A stretch of DNA of 64,000 nucleotides from Roseiarcus sp963780825 (GCA_963780825.1 CAWADL010000023.1:186001-250000); one strand, 5' to 3'; counted from the first letter of the stretch, positions 46,710 through 59,975 are shown. Numbers and translations are program-made. Notes: generated by a model not told the origin, from the letters alone.

Positions 46710-48134
46710 TTACGGGATCGATCGCAAGCGGGCGTAAGCTGAAGTTGCCTCTGAGGCGTTGTCCCGCGGATGGCGCCAATATTGCCCAACGCCGGCGAGT
46801 TCGACGATCACAAAACGCGCGCCATCTGGCAGCGCCGCGGCGCCCCGCGTCCACCGCCGCGCGAAACCGTCGCCCTCATATTCAGCCGCATGCCATCCCG
46901 GTCCGCAGGCCTCATCCGCGTCGATCGCCAACGCTTGGCCATCGACGTGCAATCGGCCGACGGCGAGCCCGAGTTCGCGCCCATCACGGCTCTCGGCGAA
47001 CGCATGCGCGGGGACGTGCACTTTTGAGCAAAGCCGTATCCGGCGTCCACCCACGGGCAGCAGAAAAGCAAGCCGATTATCGGAGAGACGGAGAGGCTCG
47101 ATCCTGCGCCCATCGACGAGCACGTGCGCATCGGCGTCTTGGTCCAACGAATAGCCTTGGTTGAACAGACGCGCCAGCAGCCGGGCCTTCGCCGTGGCGA
47201 TCTGCGGTCCTTGTTTGATCAGCGGCAGACAGGTCTCGGCCCAGTGCTTGGGCTTGAAGTCGGGGTGCGCCTCCACGAACGCGCCGCCGTTGGTGAAAGC
47301 CGTGCGGTTGCCGCAGTCGAGATAGGTTTCCGCCGGCAGACCCTCGGCGAGCACGATGTCATGCGTATCCAACTCCACATGCCAATATTCGACTTGCGCG
47401 CGTTTGACCTGGGCGATCGAGCGGCCGTTGATCAGGGCCGAGATGGGCGTGAGCATGCCGTCGATAGCGATATTGTGGCCTGGGCTGAGCCATAGGTCGC
47501 GACGCGGCAGGCCGTCGCCGAAGGCATCCGCCATGACCCGGACCGGCCAAACGGCGGCAGGGTCGGGGTGGCGGGAGATGTCGATGCGCCGATGGCCAAG
47601 CCAGCGAATGGGCCGCAATGCGCCCGATGCGGTGACAACGTTGTCGCCGATCGCCAAAGCTTCGATCGCGATCTCGCCGCGCTCGGTCAAGATGAACGTG
47701 CCGGCGCCATAGCAGGCAGCCGATACTGTAGCGGTAATCTGGTCGAAGGGGCTGGCGAACGCCCCGCCGGAGTAGACATATGACGTCGTTTCCGGCGTCG
47801 TCGTATAGAACGGAGAATTTCCCGCCAACTCAGACGGTGTCACTGCGCTTGTGAAACTGAAGTTGAGCGAGTCGCCGATCTGTAGCGCGGAACTCCCAGC
47901 GATGAATTCGATCGCGTACCCGTCCCCAACGCCTCCGTGGGTAACGACATCACTCCAACCCGCAGGCGGGGTGACGGTCAGCGGAATGCTGTCCATAAAA
48001 TCCTCGCCCGGCACCCAGCCGAACCAATACGTGCCGATCGGTGTCGTCCCTGTATCGGTCAGGGTCGCGGTATATTGGAACTGTCCGTTCCCGATCGAAA
48101 CGCCGATGATCGATGCGGTGGCCGCTACACCCAT
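46710..48134 (-). CDS. Hint-domain protein, probably secreted
   Basis: 474 residues. Residues about 1-135 form a beta-rich domain without a signal peptide. From ACYGAGTFILTERGEIAIEALAIGD onward there is a Hint (Hedgehog/intein) domain of the Hint_2 type, with the nucleophilic cysteine, RWLGHRRI, WLSPGHNIAIDG, and EYWHVELDTHDIVLAEGLPA. The C-terminal 130 residues form another domain. Such proteins are frequent in alphaproteobacteria and are thought to be exported by type I systems and self-cleaved at the Hint domain. GGAAGGGAG stands 6 bases before ATG 48134. Confidence 0.82.
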   Translation of the reverse strand: MGVAATASIIGVSIGNGQFQYTATLTDTGTTPIGTYWFGWVPGEDFMDSIPLTVTPPAGWSDVVTHGGVGDGYAIEFIAGSSALQIGDSLNFSFTSAVTPSELAGNSPFYTTTPETTSYVYSGGAFASPFDQITATVSAACYGAGTFILTERGEIAIEALAIGDNVVTASGALRPIRWLGHRRIDISRHPDPAAVWPVRVMADAFGDGLPRRDLWLSPGHNIAIDGMLTPISALINGRSIAQVKRAQVEYWHVELDTHDIVLAEGLPAETYLDCGNRTAFTNGGAFVEAHPDFKPKHWAETCLPLIKQGPQIATAKARLLARLFNQGYSLDQDADAHVLVDGRRIEPLRLSDNRLAFLLPVGGRRIRLCSKVHVPAHAFAESRDGRELGLAVGRLHVDGQALAIDADEACGPGWHAAEYEGDGFARRWTRGAAALPDGARFVIVELAGVGQYWRHPRDNASEATSAYARLRSIP

Positions 48135-48299
48135 TTCGACTCCCTTCCGGTCTCTTTAATCCGTGAGCGAAGGCCCGCCTGGAAAAAGGCGGAAGTCCCC
48201 CACCCGGGCCGACGCCCGCAGGGGAGAACACGGCAAGCGGCAAAATTATTCGTTGTTACCGTGAGGCCGCCACTCCCGAGGTAGAGCGAAAATTGCGAG

Positions 48300-48319
48300 A
48301 CATCCCAAAAATGGGATGT
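48300..48319. promoter_or_regulatory. Perfect short palindrome between divergent genes
   Basis: ACATCCCA-AAAA-TGGGATGT followed by TATATAG, in the AT-richer space between the Hint-protein gene and the small exported protein at 48393. No T-run follows, so an operator is more likely than a terminator. Confidence 0.45.
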
Positions 48320-48392
48320 TATATAGATGCAGCGATACTAAGCGCCTCGTCCCCCACTTGCCAGATTTAGCGGCAAATTGTGAGATCACGAT

Positions 48393-48599
48393 ATGGTCAA
48401 TATAAAAATGATCGCCGCAACGCTTTCAATCGCAGCTTTGATCATAATGGGAAGCGCTGGCCTTGCGACAGAAAGGAAACATCAGAAAAACAACGATGAG
48501 GCTACCTCCAAATCGGACGCACAACCGCACTCCTCAGATGCTTCCGGCAATTGTCATCGCGCCAACCACGGGAACGGGACCCGGATCGTATGTGATTAG
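48393..48599 (+). CDS. Small exported hypothetical protein
   Basis: 68 residues: a signal peptide (IKMIAATLSIAALIIMGSAG) and a short, polar, histidine- and serine-rich mature part (KHQKNNDEATSKSDAQPHSS, ending GTRIVCD) with two cysteines. No family recognised. Codon use is less GC-biased than in neighbours. ATG 48393 has no strong ribosome site. Confidence 0.5.
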   Translation: MVNIKMIAATLSIAALIIMGSAGLATERKHQKNNDEATSKSDAQPHSSDASGNCHRANHGNGTRIVCD

Positions 48600-48756
48600 A
48601 GCCTTCGGCAATTAAATCGAGGCGGGCTTTTAGCCGCGATCTCCATAGGCGCGGACCCGACCGGCGCGTTCTTAGTTAGGGTGGGTGACGACGAAATGCT
48701 GGCAGTTACGCGCCGGCGGAGATCACCCTTGTCGCTCAGTCGCAAGCCGCGCCACA

Positions 48757-48852
48757 TGTAGCCGCGGTCGTTGACCGCGGTCGCCGTGCGCACGTGCTTA
48801 TGCAGCTAAAGCTTCGATCTCGGCGGCGCCGCGGTCAACGACCGCGGCTACA
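48757..48852. repeat. R2-family bipartite element
   Basis: TGTAGCCGCGGTCGTTGACC plus GCGGTC and the exact mirror CCGCGGTCAACGACCGCGG plus CTACA. It ends directly before the stop codon of the outer-membrane factor gene. The rest of 48600-48756 shows no gene. Confidence 0.85.
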
Positions 48853-50283
48853 TCACGGCGGCGGCGCGGCGTCGGGGGGGCCGTCGGCGGCGACTATCGG
48901 TAGCTTGCTTTCGTCCCAGCCGCCGCCGAGCGCCACAATCAACGATATGTCGGCCGTCAACCGCGACGCCTTGGTTGAGAGCAGCGACTCTTCGTCGACC
49001 AGCTCGGTCGCTTCGGCAGTGACGACCGTCGTGAAATTCTGCGTCCCCGCCCGGTATTCGTTGAGCGCGATCGCGACCGCCTGCTTGGCGATCTTCACCG
49101 TTTCGATCTCGACCTTCAACTCGCGGTCGTAGACCAGGATGGCGGCTAGCTGGTCCTCGACTTGCTGGAAGGCGCTCAGCACGGTCTGGCGATAGGTCGC
49201 CACGCTCGCCTGATAGGCGTCCTTGGCGGCCTCGACTTGCGACGCCGTCAGGCCGCCATTGAACAGCGTCTGCGCGATCGACAGGCCGTACGACCATGCC
49301 GGATTGACGACGCCGAGCTCCCTGATGAAAGGGTCGCCGATGTAGCCAAAGGCGCCGGACAGCGAAAAATCGGGATAATAGGCGGCGACCGCCACGCCGA
49401 TCGCGGCGTTCTGCTCCTTCATCGTGCGCTCGGCTGCGGCGATGTCGGGCCGGCGCTCCAGCAAAGCCGAGGGCAGCCTGATTGGCGGATGCGGCACGCT
49501 GTTCGGCAGATGGCGATGCGAGACCGAAACTTCCGCCGGAGGCTTGCCCATCAGCACCGCGATCGCGTGTTCGTTCTGCTTGCGCGCGACGTCGGTGTCG
49601 ATGGCTCGCGCCTGGGTGGCGAGCACTTGCGCCTGCGCGGTGATGACGTCGGATTTCGCGGTGGTGCCGGCGTCGTACTGGTTCTGGGTAATGGCTAGCG
49701 AGCGCTGATATTCCTTGACGGTGTCGAGCAGCAGATCGTGCAACTCGTCGGCCTCACGCACCTGTACATAGGCGAGCGCAAGCGCCGACTGCGCGGACAG
49801 AGTCGCGTTGTCGAGGTCGGCTTTGCTGACCTGCGCGGCGGCCCCGAACTGCTCGATCTGTCGGCGGATGCGCCCCCACACGTCGATCGTCCAACTGCCG
49901 GAGATCTGCGCCTGCACTTGGGTCGTGGGCGGCGCTCCCGATGACCGGGTAATCGTGGGATCAAAATTGACGGTCGGAAACAAACCTGAGCGTTGCTCGG
50001 CGATCATTGCCAACGCCTGCGCGTAAGCGGCCTCGTCAGACTTCAAGGTCTGATTGGAGACAGCGACGGTTTCTTCGAGCCGATTGAGCTCAGCGTCGTG
50101 ATAGATGCGCCACCATTGGCCCTTGGGATAATCCTCGCGCGGGGTCGCAAGCTTCCAGCCCTTGATCTCTTTGTAGGCGACGGGAACGATCGCATTCGGC
50201 TTCAGATAATCGGGGCCGACCGCATTGCAGCCGGCGAGAGCGGTCACCGACCCAGCAGCAGCGAGAACCCGCGCAAATCTCAC
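48853..50283 (-). CDS. Outer-membrane factor lipoprotein of RND efflux system (NodT family)
   Basis: 476 residues. The GTG start overlaps the pump stop (GTGA) and opens a lipoprotein signal with lipobox LAGC (AAGSVTALAGCNAVGPDYLKP). The body is a TolC/OprM-type protein with the two repeated halves: WWRIYHDAELNRLEETVAVSN, NATLSAQSALALAYVQVREAD, LPSALLERRPDIAAAERTM and NPAWSYGLSIAQTLFNGGLT. It forms the trimeric outer-membrane channel for the pumps encoded upstream. It is the last gene of the four-gene unit. The product is complete. Confidence 0.9.
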   Translation of the reverse strand: MRFARVLAAAGSVTALAGCNAVGPDYLKPNAIVPVAYKEIKGWKLATPREDYPKGQWWRIYHDAELNRLEETVAVSNQTLKSDEAAYAQALAMIAEQRSGLFPTVNFDPTITRSSGAPPTTQVQAQISGSWTIDVWGRIRRQIEQFGAAAQVSKADLDNATLSAQSALALAYVQVREADELHDLLLDTVKEYQRSLAITQNQYDAGTTAKSDVITAQAQVLATQARAIDTDVARKQNEHAIAVLMGKPPAEVSVSHRHLPNSVPHPPIRLPSALLERRPDIAAAERTMKEQNAAIGVAVAAYYPDFSLSGAFGYIGDPFIRELGVVNPAWSYGLSIAQTLFNGGLTASQVEAAKDAYQASVATYRQTVLSAFQQVEDQLAAILVYDRELKVEIETVKIAKQAVAIALNEYRAGTQNFTTVVTAEATELVDEESLLSTKASRLTADISLIVALGGGWDESKLPIVAADGPPDAAPPP

Positions 50284-53200
50284 GCGCCGGCCGGGCGCGG
50301 GGGCCGTTCGTTCAGATACAGACGCCTCCACCCTCGCCCCGCCGCCTTGCCGAATCGATCCAGGAACAGAAAAATCACCGGCGTCGTATATAGAGTCAGC
50401 AGTTGGCTGACGAGCAGGCCGCCGACGATGGTTATCCCCAGCGGATGTCGCAGCTCCGAGCCTTCGCCGGTCCCGAAGGCAAGCGGCAGCGCGCCGAACA
50501 GCGCGGCCATCGTCGTCATCATGATCGGCCGGAAACGCAAGAGGCACGCCTGCGTGATCGCCTCGCGCGTGTCAAGGCCCTGACGCTCGGCGTGCAGCGC
50601 GAAGTCGATCATCATGATCGCGTTCTTCTTGACGATGCCGACCAGGAGAATGATGCCGATGAAGGCGATGATCGTCACCTCCATATCGAACGCCTTCAAC
50701 GCCAGCAGGGCGCCGACGCCGGCCGAGGGCAGGGTGGAGATGATGGTGATCGGATGAATGTAGCTCTCGTAGAGAATGCCGAGCACCAGATAGACGGTCA
50801 GCAGCGCCGCACCGATCAACAAGATCTGCCCGGACTGCGCCTGCTGCGAAGCGAGCGCGGTGCCGGCGAAATTGCCGCGCACGGTTGACGGCATGCCGAT
50901 CTGCTGGATCGCCGCCGCGATCGCGGTCTGCGCGTCGCTGATCGCCTTGCCCGGCGCCAGGTTGAACGAGATCGTCGCCGCGGCGAATTGGCCCTGATGA
51001 TTGACGCCGAGCGGCGTGTGGCCATTGTGGAAGAAGGCGACCGCGGAGAGCGGGATCATCGTCTCTTTCGAGGTCGTGACCGCGGCGCCCGCGGAAGCCG
51101 AGGAATGGCCGCTCGCGGCCAGCGAATTGGTGGCGAGATTGCGCGCCGAATCAGCGGCGACTGTCGCGGCCGTCGAACTGGTCGAGCCGGTGGTCGACAC
51201 CGCAAAGCTTGCCGAATTGATATTGGTGGATTGCGTACCATTGGGGTTGGCGCCGGCGGTCGAAACATAGACGCCTTGCATCGTCTCGGGGTTCTGCCAA
51301 TAGCGCGGCGCCACTTCCATCACCACGTGATATTGGTTGAGCGCGTTGTAGATGGTCGACACCTGTCGCTGGCCGTAGGCGTCGTAGAGCGTATTGTCGA
51401 TCGCGCTCAGCGTGAGGCCGAGTTTTTGCGTGGTCGAGCGGTCGATGTCGACGTCGGCCTCCAGGCCGCCTTGTTGCTGATCGGAATTCACGTCCTTGAG
51501 GACGTCCGATCGCCATCAGCGCGCGCGTCAGTTGCGGCGACCATTTGTAAAGCTCCGCCGTCTCGTCGGAGAGCAGGGTGTATTGATAGGTCGCGCTGGT
51601 CTGCCGGCCGCCGGTGCGCAGATCGGAGACCGCGACCAGGAACAGCCGCGCGCCGGCGACGGTCGCGAGTTTTCCGCGAAGGCGATTGACCACGTCGTCA
51701 GCGGTGATCTTGCGCTGCTCGAAAGGCTTCAACGAAATATAGACGAAGCCGGAATTGACTTGCCGTCCGCCGGTGACGCCGACCACGGTCGCCACCGCGG
51801 GGTCCTCCTGCACGATCTCCTGCAATTGGGCGAGTTTCTTGCGCATCGCCTGGAAAGAAATGCTCTGATCGCCCTGAATGGAGCCGATCATCAGCCCGGT
51901 GTCCTGCACGGGAAACAGGCTGTAGCGCGCCTCGCGAAACAAAGTGACGTTGAGCCAGATCGTCGCGCAGAACACGGCGAGGGTGATGAAGCGATGGTTG
52001 AGCGCGACCCTCAGCGTTCGGCCGTAAAAGGACAACATGCCGTCGAATATCGCCTCGGTGAAATTATAGAGCCGGCCGTGCGTCGTCTTCGCATGCCGAG
52101 GCAGGATCAACGCGCACATCATCGGCGTCGTGGTCAGCGAGACCACCATCGAGATCAGCACCGCCATCGACAGCGTGACGGTAAATTCCTTGAACAGCCG
52201 GCCGACCAGCCCGCCCATCAGCAAGAGCGGCAGGAACACCGCGACCAGCGAGAGGCTGATCGAAAGCACGGTGAAGCCGACCTCCTTGGCGCCGAGCATC
52301 GCGGCTTCGAGACGCGTCTTGCCTTGCTCCAGATGGCGGGTGACGTTCTCCAGCACGACGATGGCGTCATCGACCACGAAGCCGGTCGAGATGGTCAGCG
52401 CCATCAGCGACAGGTTGTTGAGGCTGAAGCCGAGCAGATACATCGCCGCGAACGAACCGATGATCGACACTGGCACCGCGACGCTCGGCACCGCGGCGGC
52501 GCGCACATCGCGAAGGAAGACGAAGACGACCAGAATGACCAGACAGACGGCGGTGATCAGGGTTTTGATCGTATCGTTGAGCGAGCCTCGGATGGTGATC
52601 GAGCGGTCGACGACGACATTGAGATCGACGTCGCCCGGCAGCGAGGCGATCAGCCGCGGCAGTTCGGCTTTCACGTTGTCGACGGCTTGGATGATGTTGG
52701 CGCCGGGCTCGCGCGACAGCACGATGCCGATCGCCGGCTTGCCGTTGGCGAGCCCGGCGTTGCGCAGATCCTCCACCGAGTCGAGCACGTCGGCGACGTC
52801 GCTGAGCTTCACCGCCGCATTGTTGCGATAGGCGATGACCAGATCGCGGTATTGCGCCGCCTTGGTCGCCTGATCGTTGGCGTAGATCTGATAGTTGAAG
52901 TCGGCGTCTTCGATTTGACCCTTCGGCGAATTGGCGTTGGCCGAGGCCAGCGCCGCGCGCACGTCCTCCAGGCCGATTCCGTAATTGTAGAGCGCGGTCG
53001 GGTTCAACTCGACCCGCACCGCCGGCAGCGCGCTCCCCGTGACGTCGACCTCGCCGATGCCTGACAGCTGCGAAAGCCGCTGTTGCAGAATGTTCGACGC
53101 CGCGTCGTAGAGCTGGCCGGCCGGCCGGCTGGTCGACGTCAGCGCCAGCACCATGATCGGCGCGTCGGCGGGATTGACCTTGTGATAGCTCGGATTTTGC

Positions 53201-53573
53201 CTGAGGCTGGTCGGCAGGTCGGCGCGGGACGCGTTGATGGCGGCCTGCACATCGCGCGCGGCGCCGTCGATGTCGCGGTCGAGCCCGAATTGCAGGGTGA
53301 TGCGCGTCGAGCCGAGCGAGCTCTGCGAGGTCATCTCGGCGACATCGGCGATCTGGCCGAGATGACGTTCGAGCGGCGCGGCGACGTTGGTCGCCATATT
53401 GTCGGGGCTCGCGCCCGGCATGTTCGCCTGAACCGAGATCGTCGCGAAATCGATCTGCGGCAGCGGCGATACAGGCAATTGTCCGAAGGCGAGCAAGCCG
53501 GCGAGCGCAATGCCGATCGTCAACAGAATAGTTGCAACCGGCCGCCGGATGAAAATCGCGGAGAACCCACCGT

Positions 53574-53577
<4 letters not shown>
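50280..53577 (-). CDS. RND efflux pump 2, MdtC-like (one frameshift)
   Basis: About 1,095 codons including the break. ATG 53577 (MNGGFSAIFIRRPVATILLT) overlaps the preceding pump's stop. Twelve membrane segments and two large periplasmic loops; proton-relay region GFVVDDAIVVLENVTRHLE with paired aspartates, and the later LPSAGVGALLALKAFDMEVT and GIVKKNAIMMIDFA. One shift near 51505, after SPQLTRALMAI, moves to the frame that reads VNSDQQQGGLEADVDIDRS. The pump works as a heteromer with pump 1 in MdtBC-type systems and exports drugs, detergents or bile-salt-like compounds. Confidence 0.9.
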
Positions 53578-56677
<3,100 letters not shown>

Positions 56678-56681
<4 letters not shown>

Positions 56682-58012
56682 GGCGACGCGTTACCGCCGT
56701 CGCCCTTGCGGTGGCGATGCTGGCCGGAGCCATCGCCGCCGCCTTTGTGTTCTCGTTGTCCAGCGGCGCCGTCACCAGCGGGGGCCTTGGCGTCAACCAT
56801 GCGAATGGCGGCCCCGTCACGCAAGCGATCGACGCCGTCGATCACCACGCTCTCGCCGGCCTCCAGGCCGGTGTCGATCACGGTATGCGTGGCGTCCGAG
56901 GCGCTGGTCTTCACTTGGCGCACTTCAACCTTGGCGCCGTCCTTGACGACGTAGACGAACGATCCGCTTTGCCCGAGCTGCACCGCGGCGTTGGGCACGA
57001 GCACGACATTGGTCAGGGTCTCGACGAGCAGCTTGATGTTGACGAACTGGCTCGGGAACAGGACGTTATCAGGGTTGGCGAAATTCGCGCGGATCTTGAA
57101 CGTGCCGGTGCTGGTGTCGATCTCGTTGTCGAACGAGGCGAGCTCGCCGACGGCGAGCTGTTTGACGTTGGCGCGATCGAACGCGGTTGTTTGCAGCTTC
57201 GCGCCGGCGTTCAACCGCGCGGTGATGCGCGGGAGATTGTCCTCGGGCGTCGTGAACACCACGGAGATCGGGTCGAGCTGGGTGATGACGACCAGCCCGG
57301 TCGAGTCGCTCGGCTGGATATAATTGCCGGCGTCGACGAGCCGCAGCCCGACCCGACCAGTGATCGGCGAGACGATGCGGGTGTAGCCGATGTTGAGTTT
57401 GGCGGTGTCGATCTGCGCTTGGTCGGATTGGATCGCCGCCTTGTCCTGCGCGACCAGGAACTGCTGGTCATCGACCTGCTGCTTGGCGATCGAATCCTGG
57501 CGGTTCAACGTCTGATAGCGGACCAGATCGGCTTGCGCCTGCTGCATGAGGGCGGTGTCCTTGGCGAGCTGCCCCTGCGCTTGCGACAGCGCGGCCTCGT
57601 AGGGACGCGGATCGATCTGGTCGAGGAAATCGCCGACCTTGACGAGCTGGCCTTCCTGGAAGCCGACACTCATCAGCCGGCCGGAAATTTGCGTGTGCAC
57701 GGTGACGGTGGCGAGCGGTGTGACGGTTCCCAGCGCATCGATAGTGATCGGCATGTTGCCGCGCTCGGCGTTGGCGGCGCGGATCGTCTGCGGCGGCGGG
57801 CCGGATTTTTCGGCCGGCTTGGGGGTCTCGACTGTGCCCGGCGCGATCTGCTCCCAACGCGCCCATGCGAGAATGGCGATGACCGCGAGAACGAGCGCCA
57901 CGCCGAGCCGCAGTCCGCGGCGGCGCTTCCTGACGGGCGGCGCGACGGTCGGTTGGAAAGGGGCCGCCGGCCGCGCTTCGCGGAGCGTGGGCGGGGACAC
58001 GGTCTCGTTCAT
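56678..58012 (-). CDS. Membrane fusion protein of RND efflux system (MdtA-like)
   Basis: 444 residues from ATG 58012: a cytoplasmic start with KRRRGLRLG, one membrane anchor (VALVLAVIAILAWARW), then a biotinyl/lipoyl-type domain (TPLATVTVHTQISGRLMSVGFQEGQLVKVGDFL), a helical hairpin (AQGQLAKDTALMQQAQADL), and beta-barrel parts (YTRIVSPITGRVGLRLVDAGN). The C-terminal tail is rich in glycine, histidine and lysine. It connects the pumps to the outer-membrane channel. First gene of the operon; its promoter must lie in 58013-58173. No regulator gene is adjacent. Confidence 0.92.
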
Positions 58013-58173
58013 TGCAGTGCCTCGCGCGCGCCAACCCAATTCAACGTCGGACGAAGGCGTCCGCCGGTTCAATCCTCTCGCTACGCCCCCTTAGTTTATA
58101 GTTCAGGGAAGGGGGAGTTGCATTTTGTTTCCCGCGGCGCCATAAGCCCGCCGCTGGCTTCGGCCGGCAGGAC

Positions 58174-58248
58174 GCGGGTGTAGCTCAGGGGTAGAGCACA
58201 ACCTTGCCAAGGTTGGGGTCGAGGGTTCGAATCCCTTCGCCCGCTCCA
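58174..58248 (+). tRNA. tRNA-Gly (anticodon GCC)
   Basis: The sequence folds as a cloverleaf: acceptor GCGGGTG with CGCCCGC, D-arm TAGCTCAGGGGTAGAGCA, anticodon arm ACCTTGCCAAGGT with GCC in the loop, T-arm GAGGGTTCGAATCCCTT, discriminator T and an encoded CCA end. It stands just before a toxin-antitoxin pair. Confidence 0.96.
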
Positions 58249-58358
58249 GATTGCTTCATAGTAAGTCGCCCAGCGCCCTTCGTAGTGGTTGGCCACCTCT
58301 AGGCGCCGCTTACCGCCAAATTATGTCCGCTGCGGTTACAATCGGCGCCGAGTTTTCG

Positions 58359-58874
58359 CTATTCGGGCTTGGCGCGAACCTGGAGCATGGGCAGAACCAG
58401 CCGAAGTGAATTGGGGAGCCGCACGAAGCTATGGGCGGTATAGAAGTCCGCCGCCGTCTCATCGAGCGCATCGACGACCACCATGCAAGAGCCGACGCTG
58501 CTCGCGCTCTCGAACGCGCGTCGGAGCGCATCGGCAAGCAATATGGAACCCATACCGTGGCCTTGGCTTGCCTTCGCTACGGCTAGGCGACCTATCAGCG
58601 TGCAACTGACCAGCGGATAGCGAGGGATATGCTTTCGAGCTTCCTCGGGCGCGTCGCTGTGGGAGATCGATGTCGCGCACAGCGTGTAATAGCCGAGTAC
58701 GCGATCCGGCGCATCCGCCGCGCTCAGCACGAATACGGCGTTCGCCTTCCGACGAACGTCCTGCCCGGCCTGGGTCTTGAGATAGCGATCCAGGCTTTCA
58801 ACGCCGCAAGTGAAAGCTGCACGATCGTGCAGCGCGCCAAGCAATGTGACACGAAGATCCGTGCGGTGCGGCAT
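58359..58874 (-). CDS. GNAT toxin, TacT-like
   Basis: 171 residues with the pattern of GNAT toxins paired to DUF1778 antitoxins: FTCGVESLDRYLKTQAGQDVRRKANAVFVL at the start, the acetyl-CoA loop LAVAKASQGHGMGSILLADALRRA, the catalytic tyrosine region AADFYTAHSFVRLPN and the end LVLPM. Such toxins acetylate the amino group of aminoacyl-tRNAs and stop translation. It directly follows the antitoxin gene (TGAATG junction). Confidence 0.9.
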   Translation of the reverse strand: MPHRTDLRVTLLGALHDRAAFTCGVESLDRYLKTQAGQDVRRKANAVFVLSAADAPDRVLGYYTLCATSISHSDAPEEARKHIPRYPLVSCTLIGRLAVAKASQGHGMGSILLADALRRAFESASSVGSCMVVVDALDETAADFYTAHSFVRLPNSLRLVLPMLQVRAKPE

Positions 58875-59171
58875 TCACCGTGAGACCCGGCGCTCATGCT
58901 CCTTGAACGCGCGTTCTAGGCGCTCATTCGGTTTGGGTGGATTGACAAGCGTATCGAAAAACACCGCGCGGTCGCGGGCCGAGAGGACAATAGATTCGTG
59001 TTCCGCGATCGTGCGGCGAGCGGCCTCGGTCAGGGCGGTCATGCAAAAGTCGGTTAGCTTGCGCCTTTCAAGCTGGGCGGCGCGCTCGATCAGCGCCTTG
59101 GTCGGCTCGTCGACACGGAAGCCCAAACGCTCGTCTCGAAGCCGCCGATCAGGTTTTGCATGAGTGTGCAT
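58875..59171 (-). CDS. DUF1778 (TacA-like) antitoxin
   Basis: 98 residues: N-terminal ribbon-helix-helix DNA-binding part (ERLGFRVDEPTKALIERAAQLERRKLTDFCMTAL) and a C-terminal toxin-binding tail (RDRAVFFDTLVNPPKPNERLERAFKEHERR), both typical for DUF1778. It binds the GNAT toxin and represses the operon. The toxin gene starts immediately at its stop. Confidence 0.9.
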   Translation of the reverse strand: MHTHAKPDRRLRDERLGFRVDEPTKALIERAAQLERRKLTDFCMTALTEAARRTIAEHESIVLSARDRAVFFDTLVNPPKPNERLERAFKEHERRVSR

Positions 59172-59194
59172 CGTCGAAGTGTACGTCGAATGGA

Positions 59195-59599
59195 CTAACC
59201 TTGCAAGGCGTTTTCTTCTGTTGCGTCCACCGGCTCATAGAACCGGATCTGATTGCCGAACGGATCGATGACGCCGGTCTCGATCGTGCCCCACTCCGTG
59301 GTTTCGAGGCCGGGGTTCATGTAGCGGTATCGCTTCTGCGAAAGCTCGGCCTGATAGGCGCGGACGCCGCGGGTCAAAATCCGCAATCGCGCGCCGGGGG
59401 AGCCATCGCCGTGGTGCTCGCTAAGGTGCAGAACCAAGCCGCTGCGGGATATCTGGCGGTAGAGCGGGGCGTTGTCGTGGAAGCGGTGGTCCCAGTCCAC
59501 GCTAAAGCCAAGGAAACCGAGGTAGAATTCATCCGCCTTGGCGATGTCGAAGATCCGCAGGATCGGCGTGATTTTCGTGAATGCGATGGGCTCGTTCAT
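59195..59599 (-). CDS. VOC family protein (glyoxalase/bleomycin-resistance fold)
   Basis: 134 residues from ATG 59599 (MNEPIAFTKITPILRIFDIAKADEFYLGFLGF). Two beta-alpha-beta-beta-beta units are seen, with GLVLHLSEHHGDGSPGA and the C-terminal VIDPFGNQIRFYEP, which supplies the metal-ligand glutamate position. The style is that of bleomycin-binding or glyoxalase-superfamily proteins; substrate unknown. The longer frame upstream is only the read-through of an R3 repeat, which is why the inner ATG with GGAGCC ahead was chosen. Confidence 0.85.
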   Translation of the reverse strand: MNEPIAFTKITPILRIFDIAKADEFYLGFLGFSVDWDHRFHDNAPLYRQISRSGLVLHLSEHHGDGSPGARLRILTRGVRAYQAELSQKRYRYMNPGLETTEWGTIETGVIDPFGNQIRFYEPVDATEENALQG

Positions 59600-59656
59600 T
59601 TTACGGCTCCTGTCATGTCCGGCAACGCTTTGAAACCAAAACTCGAACCTCTCCAC

Positions 59657-59788
59657 CGTCATTGCGAGCGAAGCGAAGCAATCCAGCCTCGCGGCGATGC
59701 CGAGGGTTCGGCCTGGGCGCCAGCGCCTAAACTTGACGCGGCAGCATCTGCCCCAGCGCTGGATTGCTTCGCTTTGCTCGCGATGACG
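59657..59788. repeat. R3-family inverted repeat
   Basis: CGTCATTGCGAGCGAAGCGA and the mirror CGCTTTGCTCGCGATGACG, between the VOC gene start and the SRP RNA. Confidence 0.85.
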
Positions 59789-59845
59789 GGTCCCAGCGAC
59801 GACGCTCCCCTTGCGCTCCCCCGCCCCATAGTCCACATACGCGGC

Positions 59846-59939
59846 GGGAGGTTGGCGAAGGACGTACCGCTCGCCAACCGGGTCAGGTCCGGAAGGAAGC
59901 AGCCCTAACGAGCCAGGGCGGGTCTTTGTCCAACCTCCT
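59846..59939 (+). ncRNA. ffs: Signal recognition particle RNA, small bacterial type
   Basis: The core GGTCAGGTCCGGAAGGAAGC followed by AGCCCTAA is the conserved Ffh-binding hairpin of SRP RNA. The outer arms GGAGGTTGG and CCAACCTCC close the molecule, giving a 4.5S-type RNA of about 94 nucleotides. Its place just upstream of the dnaX region is the usual one in many bacteria. Confidence 0.95.
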
Positions 59940-59975
59940 ACCTCAGCGCCTTTCCGGAGAAAAACGAGGTCGACG

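Noticed and set aside
47520..47545. TDAFGD-like string (ADAFGDGLP) in the Hint protein
   Set aside because: A single occurrence without the repeat context or signal peptide; taken as chance.
51496..53064. A 522-codon plus-strand frame
   Set aside because: Antisense to the RND pump gene, of low-complexity composition (aspartate, arginine, histidine), with no domain features.
58174..58360. Attachment site or prophage at tRNA-Gly
   Set aside because: No integrase gene and no second copy of the tRNA 3' end could be found by eye in the following sequence.
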